NCBI GenBank assembly: GCA_030524105.1
Contig: JAUNHE010000001.1
Location: 62,001 to 126,000 of the forward strand
Reading direction: 5' to 3'
Length of the DNA: 64,000 bases
Origin: Rothia sp. (in: high G+C Gram-positive bacteria)
GTDB lineage: Bacteria; Actinomycetota; Actinomycetes; Actinomycetales; Micrococcaceae
A program made the translations under genes and the position numbers. The notes under the pieces are model-generated. The model was not told the DNA's origin and did no database searches. It saw only the letters and a program-made list of their open reading frames with translations. Shown one piece after another: positions 58,091 to 64,000 of this stretch (positions are counted from its first letter, which is position 1; the number at the start of each line of letters is the position of its first letter).

Positions 58091-58780
58091 TTGGTGGAAT
58101 TGTGTACAGTAAGTGTGCAGGTTCAGGAGTTCAGCCTCCAATCTGCTGTTCGTCTACAAGAGGTCCTACATTTTTTTGCTTCCTTATATCCGAGCCCACG
58201 TGCAGTGAACGAGCTCCTGGAAGAATTCGGTTTAAAGCAAAAGAAAAAATCTAATTTTTCTTCCCTTTCAGGCGGACAAAAGCGTCGTCTAGCCTTAGCC
58301 ATAGCTCTGATAGGAAATCCTAGCCTTGTTGTACTTGATGAACCGGCTGCTGGCCTTGACCTGCAAGGACAGGCCTTCCTCAAAAAACAAATAAATATGT
58401 TGCGAGAGCAAGAGGTTACCGTTTTGCTTAGTACTCACAATGTGGATGATGCAACCAGGCTAGCTGACCAGGTCATCATGATGGCTCAGGGGCATGTAGT
58501 AGCACAAGGCAGTGTCGCTGATCAAGGTGAACAGAACATCCTTGAGGACAGAAATAAAGAATGCTTGGGGCGTGGCACGTTTGGAAATGACCACCTATAC
58601 TCGCAGTATAGGCGGTCTACTCTTCGCCCTTTTTATGCCAACAGGCCTATTTTTATTGGCTACTTGGCTATGGTATCCGGAGCCCGCCTGGGGCCTTGCT
58701 GTGCCGCATATAACTACGATCGTTGTTCTCTCAAGCGGTTTATTTTCTATAGGAGTTGCAGTAACTCAGCAGAGACTTGA
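58091..58780 (+). pseudogene. 5'-truncated ABC transporter ATPase
   Basis: The frame encodes only the C-terminal two thirds of an ABC-2-type export ATPase. It begins in mid-domain at the Q-loop region (VQVQEFSLQSAVRLQEVLHFFASLYP), then signature LSGGQKRRLALAIAL, Walker B LVVLDEPAAGLDL and the switch His in LLSTHNVDDATRLADQVIMM. The first 70-80 residues with Walker A are missing, and no Walker A is found in any frame upstream to 57700. After about 58530 the frame loses resemblance and overlaps the permease gene by 269 bases in another frame, so the 3' end may also be damaged. AT-richer than its neighbours. Confidence 0.8.
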
Positions 58781-59276
58781 CGGTACACTTCGTACTTATT
58801 TGTCTTCTCCGCTTTCGAGAAAGGCGTATTTTCTTGGCCAGGTGATTGACCGAATGGCCGTTACCATTGTTGGAATTATTATTTTGATAGTATGTGCAAG
58901 ATTATTTCGAGGAGTATTTTTTGATGGAAATACTCTTATATTTCTAGGCTGTGTACTTATCGCCTTAATTAATATGATTTTATTCGGATTTTTACTGGCT
59001 TCAAGGTATACCTCCGTAGAGGTTGCAGGAGGAAGTTCCAGCCTTTTATTTATAGCAATTTTTATGCTGAGTGGCTATGTTTCTTTACCTATACCTGACT
59101 GGGGGAAAGAGGTTATTAGCTATTTACCTTTTGAGCCGGTTGTAAAGCTGCTTGAAGCTGGTTGGAGTGGAAACTTTGAAGGAAGCTGGCAGAATTTAGG
59201 TGTCTGCCTCGCATGGTCTGCTATTTTTCTACTTTTGACTATCAAGTTCTTTAAGTGGTCACGAAATGATAGATAG
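58512..59276 (+). CDS. ABC-2 type transporter permease
   Basis: A 254-residue membrane protein with six helices (about 33-52, 62-82, 110-130, 140-160, 168-188, 222-243) and the ABC-2 pattern SSGLFSIGVAVTQQRLDGTLRTYLSSPLSRKAYFLGQVI. It appears full length, with start GTG 58512 inside the ATPase frame; the start is not certain. It is the partner of the truncated ATPase and may have no working ATPase, unless one encoded elsewhere serves it. AT-rich codons differ from nearby core genes, suggesting acquisition. Confidence 0.75.
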   Translation: MSLIKVNRTSLRTEIKNAWGVARLEMTTYTRSIGGLLFALFMPTGLFLLATWLWYPEPAWGLAVPHITTIVVLSSGLFSIGVAVTQQRLDGTLRTYLSSPLSRKAYFLGQVIDRMAVTIVGIIILIVCARLFRGVFFDGNTLIFLGCVLIALINMILFGFLLASRYTSVEVAGGSSSLLFIAIFMLSGYVSLPIPDWGKEVISYLPFEPVVKLLEAGWSGNFEGSWQNLGVCLAWSAIFLLLTIKFFKWSRNDR

Positions 59277-59322
59277 CTTTTTGACAGCATCTTTTTAAGG
59301 ATAGGGGGTTTACTCACCTACC

Positions 59323-59760
59323 CTAGTGATCCGGGTCTGTCTCGCTTTCTTCCCGAGGCCTAAAAGAGAGGCTAATAGAATTAATGCAGTAACGTAAATC
59401 TGTGGGGGTGGCAAAGCCTTCGCCTTCAAAAACATGACCTAAATGGGAATCGCAGGCGGTACAGCGTACCTCAATCCGCTGAACCCCTAAGGAATTATCC
59501 TCCACATAGCGCACCCGATCCTGGGCTAGGGGCTCAAAAAAGGAAGGCCAACCGCAGCCTGCATCAAACTTCTCACTCGACCTAAAAAGCTCGGCACCAC
59601 AAGCCCGGCAACTATAGCTACCCACAGCCTGGTGATCCCAATACTGGCCGGTGTAAGGCCGCTCCGTGCCAGCCTGGCGTAAAACCCGATACTCCTGAGA
59701 AGACAAAACTCTCTTCCAGTCCTTAGCCACTCTGCCGCGGCCGGGCAGTTTATCAGTCAT
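59323..59760 (-). CDS. msrB: Peptide-methionine (R)-S-oxide reductase
   Basis: Repairs methionine R-sulfoxide in proteins. In 145 residues: TERPYTGQYWDH, the first zinc pair CRACGAELF, FDAGCGWPSFFEP, the second pair CTACDSHLGHVF, and the catalytic Cys in RYCINSISLSF. ATG 59760 follows GAGGAG. The Cys in CGWPSFF is the likely resolving residue. 18 bases downstream of the USP-like gene on the same strand. Confidence 0.96.
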   Translation of the reverse strand: MTDKLPGRGRVAKDWKRVLSSQEYRVLRQAGTERPYTGQYWDHQAVGSYSCRACGAELFRSSEKFDAGCGWPSFFEPLAQDRVRYVEDNSLGVQRIEVRCTACDSHLGHVFEGEGFATPTDLRYCINSISLSFRPREESETDPDH

Positions 59761-59778
59761 TATTTACTCCTCAGCTTG

Positions 59779-60273
59779 TTAATCTTCCAGGCGGGGAGAA
59801 CCCGTATGAAAATGCAGCACAGGCAAACCCAGGGCATCCCGGGCCTGGTTAGTCCAAGAAATATTAAGCGAATCTTCAATCGGGTAGGGTTTAGTGATAA
59901 AAATTGCCTGGCTTGGCTGCGTCCGCTGCACCAAAGCCTTAACAGCACGAAAAGGATCACCGCTGTGCAGCTGGGTATCCACCTCAAAACCACGCCCCTC
60001 CAAAGCCTGGCGGCCAGCACCAGCAATCTGCTCCGCCTGAGCCCTTAAAGTTATAGGCCCCAGCTCGGCCCGGGTGAGCTCGCGGGCAGCCTGATTAAAA
60101 TCAAAAAGAGCCAAACTATTAAGTACCTTCAAAAGCAAAGGCTGCGGAAGATCATAACAGACTAACAAATCTACAGAGCTAGCTGGCTGATTAAGCAGAT
60201 TATTAGCTTGCACAATATGATCTATATCAAGGGCGTTAAGCTCAGTGTCCACAACAACAAGTAACTTCGTCAT
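59779..60273 (-). CDS. Universal stress protein-like protein
   Basis: A 164-residue cytosolic protein with an alternating strand-helix pattern: KLLVVVDTEL at the start, VDLLVCYDL, a long helical middle, then FEVDTQLHSGDPFRAVKALVQRTQPSQAIFITKP. The end, ISWTNQARDALGLPVLHFHTG, follows the USP/Rossmann layout. A glycine-rich ATP motif is not seen. Function unknown; it may be co-transcribed with msrB. Confidence 0.7.
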   Translation of the reverse strand: MTKLLVVVDTELNALDIDHIVQANNLLNQPASSVDLLVCYDLPQPLLLKVLNSLALFDFNQAARELTRAELGPITLRAQAEQIAGAGRQALEGRGFEVDTQLHSGDPFRAVKALVQRTQPSQAIFITKPYPIEDSLNISWTNQARDALGLPVLHFHTGSPRLED

Positions 60274-60395
60274 GGTCCAACTCTACGCTGAACTTTTTGG
60301 CTCAGCCAAACATTTAGCCCCTTTCTAGCAGTGGCTAACCGTAGAATATTGAAGATACAGCAACCACCCTAAAAATCTATGACCCGGGAGCACCC

Positions 60396-61685
60396 ATGCC
60401 AGACCAAGACAAGAGTAGACGAATGCAGAATAAACTCTCCAAGTCCTTGGTTCCTGCCCTGATCGGCGGGGCAGCCGGAGTCACCGTCTCGGCAGGGGTC
60501 CTAGGAGCCACCGGAGTGGCAGCCTACCTGGCTCGACAACTAGTTGTCCCCCCTAAACGTCCCGTAGAGAACCTCAAAATACTTGCCCTAGGCTACGACA
60601 CCCTTGAGCCAACCCCAGAACAGAACCCGCGCAGCATCCGCCTACCCATTACAGACACCACCCGTGCCCCAGGAACCTACGGCTTCTACTTTGACGACTC
60701 AAAATCCTTTGCCCTCATCGGCAAAGTACTCTCTTTCTCGCCAAGCGATGAATCCGTTACCCGAGAAGTCAGCGCCGTCGTCAGCGGAGACCTCAACTCA
60801 GCCAGCAGAGGACGGATTTCCGGAGTTGTAGCCCCCACCCCGGCCCACGCCGGTTACAGGGCCAGCGAAATCTCACTAGACCTAGCCGTTGGCAGCGCCC
60901 CAGCCTGGCTCATCCACCCGGGAGCCCACCAAAAAACAAAAACAGAGCAAGCCTCCAGCACCTGGGCAATTATGGTGCACGGCAGGGGAGCCACCCGGGC
61001 AGAAACACTGCGGGCCCTAGAAAGTACCCAAGCTCTCGGCATGACCTCCCTACACATTTCCTATCGAAATGACCGTGAAGCCCCAGCCTCCGACGACGGC
61101 CGCTACGGCCTAGGCTTTACCGAATGGGAAGACGTAGACACAGCCATCGAATACGCCTTACAACACGGAGCCCAAGACGTTGTGCTCTTTGGCTGGTCTA
61201 TGGGGGGCTCAATCAGCCTGCAAGCCATGGACCAAGCCAAAAACAAGAAAGCCATCAAAGCCCTAGTATTAGACGGCCCAGCAGTCGACTGGTTACACCT
61301 CATCCAATACCACTCCCAACTCAACAGAATTCCACTTTTCTTAGGAGAGCTAGGAGTCTCAATGATCTCTAAACCACTGCTTAACATTTTTACCGGCCTC
61401 AAAAAACCTATTGACCTGGCCCGGCTATCCTGGACCCGCAGACCCCAAGATATCCGTGTACCCACCCTGATCGTGCACTCACTAGACGACGCCTTTGTTC
61501 CTGCAGCAAGCTCCCAAGAGCTAGCAGAAAAATCCAATTTAGTTGATTTTGTTGCCTTTAAACACGCCAGCCATACTAGAGAATGGAACGTCGATAGCGC
61601 CGCCTGGCGTAAAAGCGTCACGAGTTGGTTGGCAGAAAAACTTTCAATCAGCGAGGCAGACCAGCAGAAGGTGAAAAAAGTCTAG
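60396..61685 (+). CDS. Membrane-anchored alpha/beta hydrolase
   Basis: A 429-residue protein. The N-terminus has a hydrophobic segment (about 17-45, VPALIGGAAGVTVSAGVLGA) that should anchor it with the catalytic domain outside. The hydrolase fold has the oxyanion region WAIMVHGRGATRAETLRAL, nucleophile elbow FGWSMGGSISLQ near 265, an acidic residue in VHSLDDAFVP near 368, and His in FKHASHTREWN near 390. The substrate is unknown. ATG 60396 follows GGGAG. Codons end mostly in C and A, unlike the G/T-rich + strand genes left of 57.7 kb. Confidence 0.88.
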   Translation: MPDQDKSRRMQNKLSKSLVPALIGGAAGVTVSAGVLGATGVAAYLARQLVVPPKRPVENLKILALGYDTLEPTPEQNPRSIRLPITDTTRAPGTYGFYFDDSKSFALIGKVLSFSPSDESVTREVSAVVSGDLNSASRGRISGVVAPTPAHAGYRASEISLDLAVGSAPAWLIHPGAHQKTKTEQASSTWAIMVHGRGATRAETLRALESTQALGMTSLHISYRNDREAPASDDGRYGLGFTEWEDVDTAIEYALQHGAQDVVLFGWSMGGSISLQAMDQAKNKKAIKALVLDGPAVDWLHLIQYHSQLNRIPLFLGELGVSMISKPLLNIFTGLKKPIDLARLSWTRRPQDIRVPTLIVHSLDDAFVPAASSQELAEKSNLVDFVAFKHASHTREWNVDSAAWRKSVTSWLAEKLSISEADQQKVKKV

Positions 61686-61764
61686 ATAAACTACACTGGC
61701 TCTGGTGGGTAAGACACCCCGCCGCCCCAACATTTTTTACATCTCTATAGTGGAAAGTTCACTC

Positions 61765-62814
61765 GTGGTTAACTATCAGCACCTGGTAGGCCGTCGCCCA
61801 CAGGTTTCATCGCAAGAACTCCTGGCCGGATTTCACCCCTCAGAACGTTTTGGAGAAGTCTCCTTTACAACCTACCGACCAGACCCGCAGCAGCCCAGCC
61901 AGGCAGAAGCCGTGAATGTACTTAAAGCCTTTGGAAAAAAAATCTCTAACCCAGGCAAAAAAGCGGGACTACTCAGCAAAATTTTTAACAAAAACCCCCA
62001 ACAAACACAGGTTAAAGGAATCTACCTAGACGGCGGCTTTGGTGTAGGCAAAACCCACCTGCTGGCCTCACTATGGCACAGCGTGCAAGGCCCCAAAGCC
62101 TTCGGCACCTTTGTGGAATACACCAACCTGGTGGGAGCACTCACCTTCCGTAAAGCCCTCACAGAACTAAGCCAATACAAGCTAGTGTGCATTGATGAAT
62201 TTGAGCTTGACGATCCAGGAGATACGGTGCTCATGTCCCGGCTGATGCGTGAACTCACCGATGCCGGAGTTAAAATTGCAGCCACCTCTAACACCCTGCC
62301 CGGAGCCCTAGGAGAAGGCCGCTTCGCCGCAGCAGATTTTAAACGTGAAATACAGGTCTTAGCCAACCAATTTCAAGTCCTCCGAATCGACGGAGAAGAC
62401 TACCGGCACCGCGGCCTACCCCAAGCCCCCCAACCCCTCAACCCCGGCCAAGAAGAAGCCAGCATAGCCCAAGTCTTTAACCCCCAAGCCCACATAGCTG
62501 TCGATGACTTTGCTGAACTTATTGATCACCTGGGGCAAGTACACCCCTCCCGCTACCGCCAGCTACTAGAAGGAATAGAAGGCATCTGCTGGAAAAACGT
62601 ACAACCTATTACCCAGCAAGCTATTGCCCTACGATTTGTGGTACTAGCAGATAGACTCTACGACAAAGACCTACCCATTCTGGCCTCAGGGGTTCCCTTC
62701 GACCAAGTCTTCACCCCAGAAATGCTCAGCGGCGGCTACCAGAAAAAATACTACAGGGCAGTTTCCAGGCTAACCGCACTAGCCAGACAAGCAAGCCTAG
62801 GAGAAGACTCCTAA
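61765..62814 (+). CDS. zapE: Cell division protein ZapE (AFG1-like ATPase)
   Basis: An AAA-type ATPase; ZapE in E. coli acts on Z-ring constriction. The protein shows Walker A DGGFGVGKTHLLASL near 90, Walker B LVCIDEFELDDPGDT near 150, an Arg/Asn sensor region ATSNTLPGALGEGRFAAADF, and a C-terminal part with LYDKDLPILASGVPFDQVF typical of the AFG1 family. GTG 61765 is preferred: GGAAAG lies 7 bases upstream and VNYQHLVGRRP follows; an upstream GTG at 61705 adds non-conserved residues. About 349 residues. Confidence 0.9.
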   Translation: MVNYQHLVGRRPQVSSQELLAGFHPSERFGEVSFTTYRPDPQQPSQAEAVNVLKAFGKKISNPGKKAGLLSKIFNKNPQQTQVKGIYLDGGFGVGKTHLLASLWHSVQGPKAFGTFVEYTNLVGALTFRKALTELSQYKLVCIDEFELDDPGDTVLMSRLMRELTDAGVKIAATSNTLPGALGEGRFAAADFKREIQVLANQFQVLRIDGEDYRHRGLPQAPQPLNPGQEEASIAQVFNPQAHIAVDDFAELIDHLGQVHPSRYRQLLEGIEGICWKNVQPITQQAIALRFVVLADRLYDKDLPILASGVPFDQVFTPEMLSGGYQKKYYRAVSRLTALARQASLGEDS

Positions 62815-62835
62815 GCTAAGCACCCTCAACTAGAG

Positions 62836-62851
62836 AAGCTTGCAAGCTTTT
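62836..62851 (+). terminator. Short terminator after zapE
   Basis: A 5-bp stem AAGCT-TGCA-AGCTT followed by TT, 22 bases past the zapE stop. Weak, but well placed. Confidence 0.35.
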
Positions 62852-62871
62852 ACACTACCTTGCGTTTCGAT

Positions 62872-62900
62872 TTGGCAGCGCCGGTAAATATGTGTAAAGT
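62872..62900 (+). promoter_or_regulatory. Promoter of the tRNA cluster
   Basis: A -35 hexamer TTGGCA (62872-62877, 5 of 6 to TTGACA), a 17-base spacer and a -10 hexamer TAAAGT (62895-62900). A start near 62907 would lie about 47 bases before tRNA-Gly. Confidence 0.6.
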
Positions 62901-62953
62901 GTTTACCTGTCAGCCAGCCAGCTTCTCAATAGAACAAGCTAAAAAGCTGACCC

Positions 62954-63026
<73 letters not shown>

Positions 63027-63077
63027 CGCATGCTGCTCCAATTGCTGGAGCACACGCCCTAGCTTGACGCAAGGTAC

Positions 63078-63148
63078 GGTGAGGTGGTCGAGTGGTTAGG
63101 CAGCGGCCTGCAAAGCCGTGTACGCGGGTTCAAATCCCGTCCTCACCT
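63078..63148 (+). tRNA. tRNA-Cys (anticodon GCA)
   Basis: 71 bases. Acceptor GGTGAGG pairs with CCTCACC, discriminator T. Anticodon arm GGCCTGCAAAGCC with GCA; T-arm CGGGTTCAAATCCCG. No encoded CCA. Confidence 0.95.
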
Positions 63149-63151
63149 CGC

Positions 63152-63171
63152 AACAATACGAGTATTGTTTT
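63152..63171 (+). terminator. Hairpin between tRNA-Cys and tRNA-Val
   Basis: AACAATA-CGAG-TATTGTT (63152-63169) forms a 7-bp stem with a 4-base loop, then T residues. It may be a weak terminator or a tRNA-processing structure. Confidence 0.4.
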
Positions 63172-63174
63172 GAT

Positions 63175-63246
63175 GCGCGATTGGCGCAGCGGTAGCGCGC
63201 TTCCCTGACACGGAAGAGGTCACTGGTTCGATCCCAGTATCGCGCA
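63175..63246 (+). tRNA. tRNA-Val (anticodon GAC)
   Basis: 72 bases. Acceptor GCGCGAT pairs with ATCGCGC, discriminator A. Anticodon arm CTTCC-CTGACAC-GGAAG with GAC; T-arm CTGGTTCGATCCCAG. No encoded CCA. Its T-arm and acceptor 3' half recur 141 bases downstream. Confidence 0.95.
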
Positions 63247-63347
63247 CGGATAGTCCCCGGCCCTGTGTGGGTTGGGGCTTTCTTGTGTCTGTTTATTTTT
63301 TTTGTGGGGTTTACTGCAGGGAATTCTTTTTTTCCTCGCTTGCTCGG
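63223..63347. repeat. Tandem repeat unit 1: tRNA-Val 3' end plus terminator
   Basis: 63223-63291 equals 63364-63432 except for one base (C/T in the T-loop). After a diverged T/G-rich stretch, 63311-63347 equals 63457-63493. The unit holds the tRNA-Val T-arm and acceptor 3' strand and a terminator. Only this copy has the full second hairpin GGGAATTCTT (63319-63328) / AAGAATTCCC (63348-63357). Confidence 0.93.
63255..63283 (+). terminator. Terminator of the tRNA cluster (copy 1)
   Basis: A 9-bp stem CCCCGGCCC / GGGTTGGGG (two G-T pairs) with loop TGTGT, followed by CTTTCTT, right after tRNA-Val. Confidence 0.8.
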
Positions 63348-63363
63348 AAGAATTCCCTTTCGT

Positions 63364-63493
63364 CTGGTTTGATCCCAGTATCGCGCACGGATAGTCCCCG
63401 GCCCTGTGTGGGTTGGGGCTTTCTTGTGTCTGCTTATTTTCTGTGGGTTTTGGTTTTTACTGCAGGGAATTCTTTTTTTCCTCGCTTGCTCGG
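63364..63493. repeat. Tandem repeat unit 2: duplicated tRNA-Val 3' end plus terminator
   Basis: Second copy, offset 141 bases at its start. It includes a tRNA-Val 3' fragment (about 24 bases, not a functional gene) and a second copy of the terminator at 63396-63424. It stops abruptly at 63493, one base before the coding end of the next gene. Confidence 0.93.
63396..63424 (+). terminator. Duplicated terminator (copy 2)
   Basis: Same 9-bp stem and CTTTCTT tail as at 63255-63283, carried by the second repeat unit. Confidence 0.7.
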
Positions 63494-63494
63494 C

Positions 63495-64000
63495 CTAGGA
63501 AGGGCAGCTAGCAAAACCCCTACTAAAATCTGGATCAAGATCCAGCCGGTAAGAACCATCCTGGCCAGCAACCACATCAATTTTAAAAACTTCAGCCGCA
63601 CTATAAGACTGGCCATCATTAGCTGACAAAACACTCATGAGGGACCTCTTATCAACAGTAACCTTAGACAGATCAAGACAGGTATAAAAACTAAAAGAGT
63701 CAGCACCCTGCCGGCCCGCATCAGCGACAGCAAACTCAGGCGCATACCTAGAATGCCCAGACGGATAATAGACAGCCCTAGCCCGGCCAGCAACCTGCTT
63801 CCCAAGCTCAACCTGCTCCAAACCCAAGCCAGCGTAGCCAGCAATCAAGCCCCGCACATGCTGACCAACCAACTCCGGCGACTGCTCATCCAAAGCCTGA
63901 ACATCCTGGTCAGAAAACTGGCCATGAAGCCCCGCGTCAAGAGGAGTCAAAACCCGCTCCTCAAAACCCTCCTGAACCACAGTCAAATCCCGCCCCCGAT
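63495..64000 (-). CDS. Unknown protein, 5' end outside window
   Basis: The minus-strand frame is open through the right window edge (RGRDLTVVQEGFEERVLTPLDAGLHGQFSDQDV and on), so the start lies outside. The visible part, about 168 residues, is soluble-looking, with HSRYAPEFAVADAGRQGADSFSFYTCLDLSKVTVDKRSL and SYRLDLDPDFSRGFASCPS at the end. Two Cys near the C-terminus could form a disulfide if the protein is exported. I do not recognise the family. The + strand is A/C-rich here, in keeping with a leading-strand minus gene right of the terminus. Confidence 0.65.
   Translation of the reverse strand, partial: RGRDLTVVQEGFEERVLTPLDAGLHGQFSDQDVQALDEQSPELVGQHVRGLIAGYAGLGLEQVELGKQVAGRARAVYYPSGHSRYAPEFAVADAGRQGADSFSFYTCLDLSKVTVDKRSLMSVLSANDGQSYSAAEVFKIDVVAGQDGSYRLDLDPDFSRGFASCPS

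Noticed and set aside
63364-63387. Second tRNA-Val gene
   Set aside because: Only the T-arm and acceptor 3' strand are present; there is no anticodon arm or 5' half.

Overview
The window reads as the chromosome of an actinobacterium (high-GC Gram-positive branch, but only moderate GC here). The best match is the order Micrococcales, near Micrococcaceae such as Rothia or Arthrobacter. The evidence is lineage-typical genes (SepH, the DUF4191, DUF4192, DUF4193, DUF3093, DUF3710, DUF3159, DUF5998 and DUF7455 proteins, a PAC2 protein, two glutamine synthetases around glnE, a CydD-CydC fusion) and a familiar actinobacterial gene order. The placement rests on recognising families by eye; no database search was possible.

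Layout. 1-7.7 kb: methionine aminopeptidase (cut by the window edge), a small SPOR-like protein, then the nitrogen block glnA2-glnE and convergent glnA1, with GlnR-like boxes about 100 bases upstream of both glutamine synthetase genes. 7.2-18.6 kb: an RDD membrane protein, a VOC protein, then the lipoate/2-oxo acid dehydrogenase cluster (DUF4191, lipA, lipB, a two-lipoyl-domain E2 and lpd), broken by a membrane-anchored pseudokinase and a small membrane protein, then pepA. 18.8-23.3 kb: PAC2 protein, DUF4192, the principal sigma factor and a DUF7455 zinc-ribbon protein. 23.5-33.3 kb: topoisomerase IV subunits parE and parC, facing each other with malate dehydrogenase and the CydDC exporter between them. 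33.5-39.1 kb: a GNAT/acyl-CoA synthetase fusion, DUF5998, a phosphodiesterase-type hydrolase and a Ser/Gln-rich membrane protein. 39.4-57.6 kb: the conserved actinobacterial block sepH, DUF4193, DUF3093, dut, DUF3710, OB-fold protein, DUF3159, two TrkA potassium-channel regulators, APC transporter, TRAM-domain RNA methyltransferase, aconitase, an orphan DNA methyltransferase, dxs, a Rieske protein and an RNase D/HRDC protein. 57.6-59.3 kb: an AT-rich segment with a decayed ABC transporter ATPase and its permease. 59.3-64 kb: msrB, a USP-like protein, an alpha/beta hydrolase, zapE, a tRNA-Gly/Cys/Val cluster with its promoter, a tandem duplication of the tRNA-Val 3' end plus terminator, and an unknown protein cut by the window edge.

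Most of the window is well-conserved core genome. I found no CRISPR array, prophage, restriction-modification pair or complete insertion sequence. The most notable signals are: (i) paired GlnR-type operators at glnA1 and glnA2; (ii) a 273-bp exact in-frame repeat that makes the two lipoyl domains of the E2 gene identical; (iii) a flip of strand composition from G/T-rich to A/C-rich on the + strand between about 57.7 and 59.3 kb, as expected at a replication terminus, with a weak dif-like site; (iv) a 5'-truncated ABC ATPase at that same place; (v) the tandem duplication at the tRNA-Val 3' end; (vi) a transmembrane pseudokinase beside the lipoate genes.
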